Shown here in pieces: positions 1-9,221 of a DNA stretch of 64,000 nucleotides. Made by a program: the position numbers and the translations under genes. The notes under the pieces are model-generated. The model was not told the origin of the DNA, searched no databases, and was given only the letters and a program-made list of their open reading frames with translations. Each line of letters opens with the position of its first letter. Within the stretch, counting starts at the first letter, position 1. The stretch is taken from assembly GCA_021202395.1 (NCBI GenBank), contig JAJQDC010000062.1, forward strand, positions 62,001 through 126,000, in the 5' to 3' direction. This stretch comes from Clostridia bacterium. GTDB taxonomy: Bacteria > Bacillota > Clostridia > Christensenellales > Borkfalkiaceae.

Positions 1-591
1 TTTTACGCACACGATTTTATATTGCGCGGTTATCGCTATGCGTCGGGCTTCGGCTCGCCGCTTAACATATATGGCAACAGTGAAGTAAATGCGGTGTTTA
101 ACGAATGTACTGCACGTGAGCTAAAGCCGGAAGTTTCAGCCAACATTGTAATGCACCAGATAAAGCCTTATCAAAGATTCACCGCAGATAAATACACCGT
201 TTTAACGCTGCCCGCCAACCACGGCACTAAGGAAGAAGCTCTGCTTTACTATATTTCAGACGGCACAAGCGGCTACCTGCACGTTTATGATACAGGTCTC
301 CCCGACTGCGATTTTAACTTTTTAAAAGCAAACGGAGCTAAAATAAAACTTGTAAGTTTAGACTGCACTTATGCCGACAGAACGGGTATTCCTCGCAGGC
401 GGCATATGAGCGTGCAAGATGGAATGGAAGTTAAAAAACGGCTGGTTGATGCGGGAGTATGTGCCGATGAATGCAAATTTGTTATCACTCATTTTTCGCA
501 TAACTGCAACCCCTTAACAAGCCGGCTTGCTGCTATAGAAAGGGAATACGGCGTTATTGCCGCTTATGACGGAATGGAGATAGAAATCTGA
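1..591 (+). CDS. MBL-fold metallohydrolase (PhnP-like), 5'-truncated by window edge
   Basis: Frame is open from base 1 (FYAHDFILRGYRYASGFG...), so the ORF-track start at 22 is probably internal; late motifs DTGLPDCDF and VITHFSHN fit the MBL fold. Confidence 0.7.
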   Translation, partial: FYAHDFILRGYRYASGFGSPLNIYGNSEVNAVFNECTARELKPEVSANIVMHQIKPYQRFTADKYTVLTLPANHGTKEEALLYYISDGTSGYLHVYDTGLPDCDFNFLKANGAKIKLVSLDCTYADRTGIPRRRHMSVQDGMEVKKRLVDAGVCADECKFVITHFSHNCNPLTSRLAAIEREYGVIAAYDGMEIEI

Positions 592-1184
592 TGCACATTA
601 TTAAACATTTACGAACGGTAAACCATCACCGCCGCGAAGTGCGCAAACTGTGCTTTAAAGCGGGACTATATAAAAGGGGACTGCTGCACGATTTATCTAA
701 GTACAGCCCAACAGAATTTATCCCCGGTGCCAAATTTTATCTTGGCGATAAAAGTCCGCAGGTAGCCGAAAGAAAGTATATGGGGTACTCTGCGGCATGG
801 CTGCACCACAAGGGAAGGAACAAGCACCATTTTGAATATTGGCGCGATGTGTGCGACGGCAGGAATATCTGTGTAAAAATGCCGGCTGTGTACTTTGGAG
901 AGATGATTTGCGACCGTGTTGCTGCCTGCAAAATATATCTTAAAGATAAGTATACAAACCGATCTGCGCTGGAATATTTTTTAGAGCGTACCGACGTCAA
1001 TAACCTTCATGAAAAGACTGCGGCAGACTTAAGGTTCTTTCTTGAAATGCTTGCGTCCGACGGAGAAGAAAAGACTTTTAAAGCATTAAAGCAGTTTGTA
1101 AAAGAACAAAAAAAGATAGAAAAATCAGAAAAGAAAGAGCTCAACAAACAGCTCAAAGAAACTAAAAAAATAAAAAAGCAGTGA
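591..1184 (+). CDS. DUF5662 family protein
   Basis: 197 aa, HIIKHLRTVNHHRREVRKLCFKAGLYKRGLLHDLSKYSPTEF...AWLHHKGRNKHHFEYW resembles DUF5662; overlaps upstream stop (TGATG). Confidence 0.75.
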   Translation: MHIIKHLRTVNHHRREVRKLCFKAGLYKRGLLHDLSKYSPTEFIPGAKFYLGDKSPQVAERKYMGYSAAWLHHKGRNKHHFEYWRDVCDGRNICVKMPAVYFGEMICDRVAACKIYLKDKYTNRSALEYFLERTDVNNLHEKTAADLRFFLEMLASDGEEKTFKALKQFVKEQKKIEKSEKKELNKQLKETKKIKKQ

Positions 1185-1203
1185 TAATCACTGCTTTTTT
1201 ACT
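1170..1203 (+). terminator. Rho-independent terminator
   Basis: AAAAGCAGTGATAATCACTGCTTTTTTA hairpin plus T-tract. Confidence 0.8.
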
Positions 1204-1229
1204 GTAAAGCTGGCTAATAACACCCAACA

Positions 1230-2477
1230 TCAACCCTTTATCCTTGCCAAATCAACATTGTCGCTATCTCTGCTTCTAAGTGATTTTACAGGGTGATCGC
1301 TGTCCTGGTAGCGGTAGTCTTTGCCAAAACTTTTAATAGCCTTTTCTATAACCATATGCGAAGGTGTTTTGGTGTCTCCCGATAAAAATTTATCCTGGAA
1401 TGCAAAAAAGCGGTGGTCGTCAGGTAATTTTTCAAGTTCAGAATATCCTTCGCCTTCCATAGTAAGTGTTACTGTATCTTTAAGAACCTTTCTTATATAT
1501 TCCTTATTAGATCCTAATTTTAAAAGTTTGGGGAACGTTCCGTCGTTTCCTATAACGTCTTCGGCGGTGCGGCGTTCGTATTTTTTTAGCAGAGCGGCTG
1601 CCGTCTTTAAATGGCTTACTTCCATTTTAAAATGTTCAAGCCAGATGCGCTTGATGTTTTCTTCGCTTTCATCTTCGTACATAGACCAATACAGCCAGCA
1701 TTCGGTGTATTCATGCATTACCCACATCTCCAGCCAGGTAGAGTTGGGGTCTTTAAGGCTTTCATACTGAGTTACGTGTGCTTCTTCTACCATGCCAATT
1801 TCGCCGTAAAGCTTTCTGCCTAAATCATTTTTGTACCACTGCGCAATGTTCATATAGTAGTTCATAGTCTGCTGTTCGGCGGCGGTAATTGTATTTACAA
1901 CCAGTTTGCTGTATAAGTCTGCAGTTTCGCAGTCTATATGCGGTTTAAGCTCATCGGCGGGGTAGCGGTGGTGGGCAATGGTGGGGCGCCCTGGCATAAT
2001 CTCTGTGTACTTGCCTACAAGTATGTCTGCGTCTTCGTCTTTATCCATCTTAAGCAAATTAGAAAATCTGTAAAGGTGGTCAAAGTCTTCAAGCAAAGCA
2101 AAGTCAAGCGCCTTAATATTGTTTTCATCCTTTTCATTTCTGGCAAGTTCTGCCGTAAGGTCAATGGCAAGCTGTTCGTATGCAATGGTAGTTTCAAGTA
2201 TACTTTCGTTAATGGGCTTTAAACAGCTTAAACGCTTTTGCTGCTGCTGTTCCTGCCGCCTTACCACGGCAAGCTCGCTTAAAATTTCCGGTTCGTCGCA
2301 ATGTCTTGCAAGCTGGTGCATAAACCAGCAGCTTTCAAATTCGGTACCGTTCATAAGTATAACTCTTGTTTTTGTATACGGTGATGTCTTTTCTTTATTG
2401 TAGCTTTTGGGGTACATCTTCTTCAGCGGTAAAAAATTGTTTTCAAGGCTTTTGCCTCTTTCCTGTAAAGGGTTCAT
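1230..2477 (-). CDS. Hypothetical ferritin-like/diiron-type protein (415 aa)
   Basis: Long ORF with GGAGG upstream; helical, with repeated E/H motifs (EEAHVTQYES, EMWVMHEYTECW, HFKMEVSHLK). Confidence 0.55.
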   Translation of the reverse strand: MNPLQERGKSLENNFLPLKKMYPKSYNKEKTSPYTKTRVILMNGTEFESCWFMHQLARHCDEPEILSELAVVRRQEQQQQKRLSCLKPINESILETTIAYEQLAIDLTAELARNEKDENNIKALDFALLEDFDHLYRFSNLLKMDKDEDADILVGKYTEIMPGRPTIAHHRYPADELKPHIDCETADLYSKLVVNTITAAEQQTMNYYMNIAQWYKNDLGRKLYGEIGMVEEAHVTQYESLKDPNSTWLEMWVMHEYTECWLYWSMYEDESEENIKRIWLEHFKMEVSHLKTAAALLKKYERRTAEDVIGNDGTFPKLLKLGSNKEYIRKVLKDTVTLTMEGEGYSELEKLPDDHRFFAFQDKFLSGDTKTPSHMVIEKAIKSFGKDYRYQDSDHPVKSLRSRDSDNVDLARIKG

Positions 2478-2716
2478 ATATATAAGACCTCCGCATAAAT
2501 TTTTGCCAAGGGTAAAGTTTTTTAAACATACAACGTGCCTTATATGGCAAATTAACTGTTGTAATGTAAATTATTCTGTTAAAAATATATCAAAAAGTCG
2601 TTAATTTTATTATTGTAAATAGTATTATTACAATATAAATTTATGTTGTAATAAAAATAATTACATGATAATTTTATCAGCTTTATAAAATTATTTAAAA
2701 ATTTTTGTAAAAACTC

Positions 2717-2747
2717 TTGACTTAGAGTTTACTTTAGCATATATAAT
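2717..2747 (+). promoter_or_regulatory. MerR-type promoter (19-bp spacer) for the CMD/cupin-ADH operon
   Basis: TTGACT-19 bp-TATAAT with imperfect palindrome CTTAGAGTTTACTTTAGC inside the spacer. Confidence 0.65.
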
Positions 2748-2779
2748 TTATTTGAGAAATTTAAGGAGGAATATTTACT

Positions 2780-3505
2780 ATGGTAAAACAAACTGCCGGC
2801 AGAGATAAACTTAACGATATTGCGCCAAAATTTGCACAGCTGAACGACGATGTGTTGTTTGGCGAAGTGTGGTCAAGGGAAGATAAGTTGTCTCTTCGCG
2901 ACCGCACTATAATTACGGTAGTCGCCCTTATTTCTAAGGGTATTACAGATAGTTCACTAACCTATCACATACAAAACGCAAAAAATCACGGCGTTACAAA
3001 AACCGAGATGGCAGAAATTATTACGCACATAGCATTTTATGTCGGCTGGCCCAATGCGTGGGCGGTGTTCCCCATTGTTAAAGAAGTTTACGCAGATGAA
3101 AGCACTTCCGTATCAGACAGTTTGTTCGGTACGGGTGAACCAAATACTGCGTTTGCAAAGTACTTTACCGGCAACAGCTATTTAAAAATGCTCAACGTTA
3201 AGGGGGTATCTGTTGCAAACGTTACGTTTGAACCTGCCTGCCGCAATAACTGGCATATCCACCACAAGGGCGGCCAGATTCTTTTATGTACCGACGGCGA
3301 AGGTCTTTATCGCGAATGGGGTAAACCTGTAAGAAAACTGCACCCCGGCGACGTTGTTTACATTGCGCCGGAAGTAAAGCATTGGCACGGTGCGGCTAAG
3401 GACAGCTGGTTTACCCATCTGTCTATAGAAATTCCTGCCGAAGGCTCTTCTAACGAATGGTTAGAGCCTGTAGACGACGTTCAATATCAGCAAGCAAATA
3501 ATTAA
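2780..3505 (+). CDS. Carboxymuconolactone decarboxylase family / cupin fusion protein
   Basis: SD AAGGAGG; N-terminal CMD domain (LSLRDRTIITVVALISKG...EIITHIAFYVGWPNAW), C-terminal cupin (WHIHHKGGQILLCTDGEG...PGDVVYIAPEVKHWHGA). Confidence 0.85.
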   Translation: MVKQTAGRDKLNDIAPKFAQLNDDVLFGEVWSREDKLSLRDRTIITVVALISKGITDSSLTYHIQNAKNHGVTKTEMAEIITHIAFYVGWPNAWAVFPIVKEVYADESTSVSDSLFGTGEPNTAFAKYFTGNSYLKMLNVKGVSVANVTFEPACRNNWHIHHKGGQILLCTDGEGLYREWGKPVRKLHPGDVVYIAPEVKHWHGAAKDSWFTHLSIEIPAEGSSNEWLEPVDDVQYQQANN

Positions 3506-3521
3506 AAGGAGATATATATTT

Positions 3522-4688
3522 ATGTTAGGTAATTTTACTTACAGCAACCCCACAAGGTTACATTTTGGCAAAGATTCATTAAACGCCCTTGCAGAAGAAA
3601 TTAAAAATTACGGTAAAAACGTAATGCTTGTTTACGGCGGCGGTTCCATCAAAAAGAACGGTATTTACCAAAAGGTTGTAAAAATTTTGCAGGACGGCGG
3701 TAAAAATATTGTGGAAGACGGCGGCGTTATGCCCAATCCCACGGTAGAAAAACTTTATGAAGGCGCAAAAATTGCAAAAGACAACAATGTAGATTTAATT
3801 CTTGCCGTAGGCGGCGGTTCCGTTTGCGATTATTCCAAGGCGGTATCCGTTTCGGCATACTGCGAAGATGACCCCTGGGAAAAGTACTTTATACGTTTTG
3901 AAGATGTATCATGCAAAATTATACCCGTAGGCTGTGTGCTTACTATGGTAGGAACAGGCAGCGAAATGAACGGCGGTTCCGTAATTACCAATCATGACCA
4001 GAAGCTTAAAATCGGTCATGTGTTCGGCGACAACGTTTTTCCCAAATTTTCCGTACTGAACCCTGAATTTACTTACACATTACCCAAATACCAGATGGTG
4101 GCAGGTATTTACGATATTATGTCTCATATTCTTGAACAGTATTTTTCGGGTACAGACGACAATACTTCCGACTATATTGCCGAAGGGCTGATGAAGTCCC
4201 TTATAAACAGTTCGCTCGTAGCCGTTAAAGACCCCTGCAATTACGAAGCACGCAGCAACATAATGTGGACTGCCACATGGGCGTTAAACACGCTTATTGC
4301 CAAGGGTAAGTCTACCGACTGGGAAGTACACATGCTCGGCCAGTCTGTCGGCGCTTATACCGACGCAACGCACGGAATGACTCTTTCTGCCGTATCAATG
4401 GCTTATTACCGCCATATTTTGCCTTACGGCACGCAAAAATTTGCACGTTTTGCCGTAAACGTATGGGGAGTTTCTCCTGAAGGCAAAACAGCTGAACAGA
4501 CGGCAAAGGAAGGTCTTGCTGCTATGGAAAGCTGGATGAAGAGCATAGGGCTCGTAATGAACATTACCGACCTTGGGGCTTCTGAAGATATGTTAGACGG
4601 CATAACTTCAGGTACGTTTATAAACGAAGGCGGCTACAAAATTTTAACCAAAGAAGAAGTAAAGCAGATTCTTAAAGAAAGTCTGTGA
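3522..4688 (+). CDS. Iron-containing alcohol dehydrogenase (BDH/YqhD-like)
   Basis: 388 aa; GGGSVCDYSKAV, TMVGTGSEMNGGSVITN, HMLGQSVGAYTDATHGMTLS. Confidence 0.9.
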   Translation: MLGNFTYSNPTRLHFGKDSLNALAEEIKNYGKNVMLVYGGGSIKKNGIYQKVVKILQDGGKNIVEDGGVMPNPTVEKLYEGAKIAKDNNVDLILAVGGGSVCDYSKAVSVSAYCEDDPWEKYFIRFEDVSCKIIPVGCVLTMVGTGSEMNGGSVITNHDQKLKIGHVFGDNVFPKFSVLNPEFTYTLPKYQMVAGIYDIMSHILEQYFSGTDDNTSDYIAEGLMKSLINSSLVAVKDPCNYEARSNIMWTATWALNTLIAKGKSTDWEVHMLGQSVGAYTDATHGMTLSAVSMAYYRHILPYGTQKFARFAVNVWGVSPEGKTAEQTAKEGLAAMESWMKSIGLVMNITDLGASEDMLDGITSGTFINEGGYKILTKEEVKQILKESL

Positions 4689-4707
4689 TGTATTGCAAAA
4701 GAGTAAT

Positions 4708-4830
4708 AAACGACAGTAGCCTGTACGTTATTGGGTGTTAGTGTAGCGCTACTTTGTGCACCTTAATTTATAGCCGTCCCTGTAAGGGAAGGGGGACCGC
4801 TTGCGGTGGAAGGGTTTGCAGATTACGAAT
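4708..4830. repeat. Intergenic interspersed repeat segment
   Basis: AACGACAGTAGCCTGTACGTTATTG matches AACGCCAGTAGCCTTTACGTCATTG near 17911; also contains GGGGGACCGCTTGCGGTGGAAGGG, a hairpin-forming repeat-like sequence. Confidence 0.5.
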
Positions 4831-4855
4831 AAGTCTTTGCTATATTTCCAAAAAG

Positions 4856-5095
4856 TTACTTCCCGTCCTTGAATTGTATTTCTTTCGGCTGGGAATAAGT
4901 TGCTTTACGGGAACGCTTTTTTTCCACAATATAATAAACGGGCTGCGGCGCTTGCTGCGGCTCTTTTTTTTCTTCCGTTTGCTGTGGTTTCTTTTTAATG
5001 CTCTTTAACCCGATAGCTGCAAGCTTAACAAAGTGTACGGTAAAAAAACAAGCAATAAAAAGTAAAACCATATAAACAAGTCCCAATAAATCCAT
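4856..5095 (-). CDS. Small single-TM hypothetical protein
   Basis: 79 aa: N-terminal TM helix followed by K/P/Q-rich tail. Confidence 0.55.
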   Translation of the reverse strand: MDLLGLVYMVLLFIACFFTVHFVKLAAIGLKSIKKKPQQTEEKKEPQQAPQPVYYIVEKKRSRKATYSQPKEIQFKDGK

Positions 5096-5186
5096 ACCGT
5101 AATATTAACTTTTTTAAATAAGAATAAATTGCTGTAAAGTGGGTAATAATGTTAAAAACGGTAGTTTATATAAATGTTTACATATT

Positions 5187-5939
5187 ATGGAAGAAGAAAT
5201 AAGCAACCAGATAGTGCTTGCTCCGCACGAAAAGCAGGAGTTTGACGAATTTAAACGGCAGAAAAGGGTAACCGAAGCGCGCGGTATTATACGTAAAATA
5301 GAGCTCAATTTAACCCAGCCGCAGGCAGAACGGTCAGCTCTTCGCAGGGTTGTGCGGGACGGTGAAAAACTTGGCATCGGCGGAATATGCGTACAGCCTT
5401 ACCTTGTAAAGCCCTGCAAAGAATATCTTGGTACAGGTTCCCCTGTAAGCATAGTAGCCTGTATTTCTCACGGCGGGGCAGACGTTACCGATATAAAAGT
5501 AAAGCAGCTTAAGCGCGCAATTAAAGACGGTGCCGACATAGTAGAAATAACGGCGCCGATTCCCGCGGTAAAAGAGAGCAGCTGGGGATATGTAAAAAGG
5601 GAGTTTAAAAAACTTAAAAAGGCGGCTAAAAAGGTTGCGCTGCGCATAAATTTAGAAGCACCCCTTTTGACTTCGCAGGAGCTTACAAAGCTTTGTGTTC
5701 TTTTATGTGAATGCGGTATTCCCTGCGTGCGCACGGCATCCGATGCTTACGGCAGCGGAGCGGATGAAGAAGATATCAAAATAATAAAAAACGCATTAAA
5801 AGATAAAGCGGCGATAAAGGCAGACGGGGTGGACTCTGCCGGCAGAATGGCAACCCTTACAGATCTTGGTGCAAGCATAGCGGGCAGTTCCGCAGCGCTT
5901 ACCCTTGCGGCAGGCATACTTGCAGAAGCTGAAAGGTAG
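5187..5939 (+). CDS. Deoxyribose-phosphate aldolase-like (DeoC family) protein
   Basis: GIGGICVQPYLVKPCKEYL...IVACISHGG...IKADGVDSAGRMATLTDLGAS; start uncertain (ORF track begins 5139). Confidence 0.7.
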   Translation: MEEEISNQIVLAPHEKQEFDEFKRQKRVTEARGIIRKIELNLTQPQAERSALRRVVRDGEKLGIGGICVQPYLVKPCKEYLGTGSPVSIVACISHGGADVTDIKVKQLKRAIKDGADIVEITAPIPAVKESSWGYVKREFKKLKKAAKKVALRINLEAPLLTSQELTKLCVLLCECGIPCVRTASDAYGSGADEEDIKIIKNALKDKAAIKADGVDSAGRMATLTDLGASIAGSSAALTLAAGILAEAER

Positions 5940-5943
5940 TGGT

Positions 5944-5996
5944 AAAAAAAAGTACAGCGGGATAAAAATTTACCCCGCTGTACTTTCGATTTATAA
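5944..5996. terminator. Bidirectional terminator between convergent genes
   Basis: AAAGTACAGCGGGgataaaaatttaCCCCGCTGTACTTTC. Confidence 0.85.
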
Positions 5997-6017
5997 AAAA
6001 GCAAAACTATAAGCTTA

Positions 6018-6965
6018 TTAAATTTTATTCTTTGCCGTTCCTATAGCAGAAGCCGATTTTGCAGCCTTTTCTGCATAGGCATCACCGCGGCGGTCTTTGC
6101 CTAAAAAGAATAAAGCAAGCGAACCGGGGCCGACGTGCGTACCGCATACAATATCAAAGTAGGTAATGGTAATATCGGTAGCGCCAAGTTCTTTAAGCTG
6201 TTCCGCAAGTGCAAGGGCGTCTTCTTCGCAGTCGCCGTGGCAGATAGCTACCGTCTGTGCTTCGGGGAATACAGCCTTTTCTTTGTACGTTTCGGCAATG
6301 GCGGCTATAGATTTTTTTCTTCCCTTTACCTTGCCGCACATGCCGATTTTTGCAACGGGACCTGCGTCAGCCCACAAAATGGGCTTTATATTCAAAAGCG
6401 TTCCCGCAATGGCGGTGGCGGCAGATATACGTCCGCCCTTTTTAAGGTACTTAAGGTCAGCAACGGTGAACGAGCTGTTCATCCTGAATTTATTTGTTTC
6501 TATCCACTTGTAACAGGTATCTATGTCTTCGCCCATCTCGCGCAGTTTTGCCGCATTAACTGCAAGAAAACCTTCGTCGTAACCGGCATTTGCGCTGTCC
6601 GCAATAAATATCTTGCGCTCAGGGTATTTTTCTTTCAGTTCTTTGCTGGCTTTTACCGCCTGGTCGTGCGTTCCGCTCACCCCTGCCGAAATGGTAACCA
6701 TTATAACGTCTTTGCCTTCTTTAAGGCTTGCTTCCATAGCGTCAATTATCCGCTCTTTGGTTATAAGCGAACTTCCGACGTTTACGCCTTCTGCCATAGC
6801 CTTGTAATAATCTTTAGCTTCTTCTTCAAAAGATTTTACGCCTGTATAGCAAATTACTTCTCTCTCTCCGCAGGTACAAATATAAGGTATAACTTTTATG
6901 CCGTATTCTTCGATTGTGGCCTCTGTAAGGTTTGCCGATGAATCTACATAAATATCAAATTTCAC
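6018..6965 (-). CDS. DegV family fatty-acid-binding protein
   Basis: MKFDIYVDSSANLT...ISAGVSGTHDQA...LKYLKKGGRISAATAIAGTLLNIKPIL. Confidence 0.9.
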   Translation of the reverse strand: MKFDIYVDSSANLTEATIEEYGIKVIPYICTCGEREVICYTGVKSFEEEAKDYYKAMAEGVNVGSSLITKERIIDAMEASLKEGKDVIMVTISAGVSGTHDQAVKASKELKEKYPERKIFIADSANAGYDEGFLAVNAAKLREMGEDIDTCYKWIETNKFRMNSSFTVADLKYLKKGGRISAATAIAGTLLNIKPILWADAGPVAKIGMCGKVKGRKKSIAAIAETYKEKAVFPEAQTVAICHGDCEEDALALAEQLKELGATDITITYFDIVCGTHVGPGSLALFFLGKDRRGDAYAEKAAKSASAIGTAKNKI

Positions 6966-7189
6966 AGTAATAAATTACCTCCTGATAAATACATCAAAAA
7001 ATTTTTATTCCGTTGCGGCAATTTTTTTGTTTGCCGCTTACGTTTACAGTATAATCTTAATCTCCCGATAATACACCCTATTTTGCCCTGATTTAAATCT
7101 ACGTTTATAAAAATGTTGTAAACTGACTAAAAAACCGACTCTACCGCAAAAATTTCACACTCTACACACAGTAGAGTTATGTTTTTTTA

Positions 7190-7218
7190 TTGATTTTACC
7201 TTATAATTGTGTTAAAAT
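7190..7218 (+). promoter_or_regulatory. Promoter, TTGATT-17-TAAAAT, placing TSS at ATG 7225
   Basis: -35 7190-7195, -10 7213-7218, ATG at 7225; no room for an SD. Confidence 0.65.
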
Positions 7219-7224
7219 TTGGGT

Positions 7225-7824
7225 ATGAGTGAAGAGGAAGATGTAAAAGATATAATAGCGGCTAACCTTGTACGGTTCCGCAACAAAGCAGGTCTTACGC
7301 AGCTGCAGCTTGCCGAAATGTTAAATTATTCCGACAAAGCTGTCTCTAAGTGGGAACGGGCAGAATCAATACCCGATATCCGCGTTTTAATGCAGATAGC
7401 GGGCATATACAACATTAAGCTTGACGACCTTGTAACCAAACCTAAGGAAAAGGAAGTTAAGCCCGTTCTGCATAAAAATAAAAAGCATATACTTATAACG
7501 GCGCTCTCTGTGGTGCTGGTATGGTTTATTGCCACGGGCATATTTGTGCTTTTATGCTTTATTCCGGAAGTAAACTACGAATACCTTGTGTTTATTGCGG
7601 CAACGTTTGCAACTTCGGTAGTACTTGTTGTGTTTTCTTCTGTATGGGGCAACCGCATTACAAACGCCATATCAAGCTCGCTTGTCGTATGGACGCTTGC
7701 CGCAAATGTATTTGTGTTTATGATAACGTTTACGCATATACCCAATTTATGGCTCATCTTTGTTGCGGCTTCACCGTTTGAAGTGCTCGTTATCCTTTGG
7801 TTCTTTTTCAGGAAGGTTAAGTAG
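7225..7824 (+). CDS. XRE-family HTH transcriptional regulator with C-terminal TM helices
   Basis: HTH: LVRFRNKAGLTQLQLAEMLNYSDKAVSKWERAESIPDI; four hydrophobic segments after residue 90. Confidence 0.85.
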   Translation: MSEEEDVKDIIAANLVRFRNKAGLTQLQLAEMLNYSDKAVSKWERAESIPDIRVLMQIAGIYNIKLDDLVTKPKEKEVKPVLHKNKKHILITALSVVLVWFIATGIFVLLCFIPEVNYEYLVFIAATFATSVVLVVFSSVWGNRITNAISSSLVVWTLAANVFVFMITFTHIPNLWLIFVAASPFEVLVILWFFFRKVK

Positions 7825-7826
7825 AC

Positions 7827-7858
7827 ATTAAGCCCGCAGATACCTGCGGGCAATTATT
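7827..7858 (+). terminator. Terminator-like hairpin
   Basis: GCCCGCAGATACCTGCGGGC. Confidence 0.6.
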
Positions 7859-7874
7859 AAGTTTATTTAAAAAT

Positions 7875-7903
7875 TTGTCATAATCGGCTCTAATTGCTGT
7901 AAT
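7875..7903 (+). promoter_or_regulatory. Promoter, TTGTCA-17-TGTAAT, placing TSS at or near ATG 7912
   Basis: -35 7875-7880, -10 7898-7903, ATG 8 nt downstream of the -10. Confidence 0.55.
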
Positions 7904-7911
7904 AATACCGT

Positions 7912-9189
7912 ATGGGTATAAGCGATTTAAATGCTAAAGACAAACCTTCCCGCATACTTGCGCTTGCAACGGGGCTTGGCTGTAAACTTTTGCAGGCAGG
8001 CTCGCCCGTTAACGGGGCAGAACGTGCCGTTTCGGCGGTATGCTTTAAGTACGGCGCAACGGGCGTTTCGGTATTTTGTATACCGGACGCAATAGCCGTA
8101 ACCGCAACCTTTAGCGGTGCGGAGTATACGTCGTTAAAACGGGCATACTGCGGGGGCAATGACCTTTTAATACAGGAAAAATGCTTTAGTTTAGTCCGCG
8201 ATATACTCGGCGGAAAGCTCAGTATAAATCAGGCGGAAGCAAGGCTGAAAGCGCTATCATGTTACGGCGGGGTGCCGCCGTCTGCTGCTGCGGCAGGCAG
8301 TTTTCTTGCCTGCGGGTCGTTTGCAATATTTTTCGGCGGAAACGCTGCAGACGGTTTAATTGCCGCACTTGCAGGTTTAATAACGTCGGCAGTATCTGCC
8401 CTGCTTGCAAAAAGGGGAACGGGCGGCTGTGCAAGAACATTCTTGCTTTCTGCGTTAAGCGGCTTGCTCTCTGTGCTGTTTTGTGCTTTTATGCAGCTTA
8501 TTGGTGTTACCTGCCACGTTTCGCTTACCCTTGTGGGGACGCTTATGACGCTGATACCAGGGCTTGCGGTATGCAACGCTCTGTCCGATTTGATTTCGGG
8601 TGAGTACTTTTCGGGTGCATACAGAATACTTTACGGGCTTGCCCATACAGCGTGTATTGTGGCGGGGTATGCAATTGCGCTTACCGCGTCGGGCGGGCTG
8701 ACGTCTTTTACTGCGGCGCCGCTGCGTAAAGATTTTATTCATACGATAATCTGTTATGTAACCTGTTCAACGGGTGCGGCAGGCTTTTGCCTTTGTATGA
8801 ACGCACGCGGCAAACGGCTGGCATACGGCGTTGTTGCTTCAGCGTTATGTTATACGGCTTACGCTCTTTCAGATTATTTCGGCGCACAAAGTTTTGTGTG
8901 TTACTTTATAGCGGCTGCAACGGCGTACTGTGCGGCGCAGCTGCCGGCAATGTTTTTAAAAATACCGTCTAACGTATTTGTTACGCCTGCGGTAATGCCC
9001 CTTTTGCCCGGGGCAAGCATGTACTTTGCCGTAAACGCCCTTGCCTGCGGAGACACGGGCACGGCTATCGCCTGCGGCAGCGATGCGCTTGTAATTTTTA
9101 CCGCAATGGCGGCGGGGCTTGCCGCTGCACAGCTTGCCGCAAGAATAATTTTACTTAAAAACGGAAGGCGAAACAAACCGCCGTTTTAA
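7912..9189 (+). CDS. Threonine/serine exporter (ThrE) family membrane protein
   Basis: 425 aa with ThrE-type N-terminal domain (SPVNGAERAVSAVCFKYGATGVSVFCIPDAI) and multiple TMs (TLMTLIPGLAVCNALSDLISG, VTPAVMPLLPGASMYF). Confidence 0.85.
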   Translation: MGISDLNAKDKPSRILALATGLGCKLLQAGSPVNGAERAVSAVCFKYGATGVSVFCIPDAIAVTATFSGAEYTSLKRAYCGGNDLLIQEKCFSLVRDILGGKLSINQAEARLKALSCYGGVPPSAAAAGSFLACGSFAIFFGGNAADGLIAALAGLITSAVSALLAKRGTGGCARTFLLSALSGLLSVLFCAFMQLIGVTCHVSLTLVGTLMTLIPGLAVCNALSDLISGEYFSGAYRILYGLAHTACIVAGYAIALTASGGLTSFTAAPLRKDFIHTIICYVTCSTGAAGFCLCMNARGKRLAYGVVASALCYTAYALSDYFGAQSFVCYFIAAATAYCAAQLPAMFLKIPSNVFVTPAVMPLLPGASMYFAVNALACGDTGTAIACGSDALVIFTAMAAGLAAAQLAARIILLKNGRRNKPPF

Positions 9190-9221
9190 ATAAGAGAATA
9201 TAAATAAAAGGACTTTTGATT

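Noticed and set aside
5100-5190. DeoC-like gene as leaderless
   Set aside because: No convincing -35/-10 pair at the right distance from ATG 5187; start codon itself uncertain.
6135-6941. 268-aa plus-strand ORF
   Set aside because: Antisense to a clear DegV gene; no RBS and composition looks like the reverse frame of the real gene.
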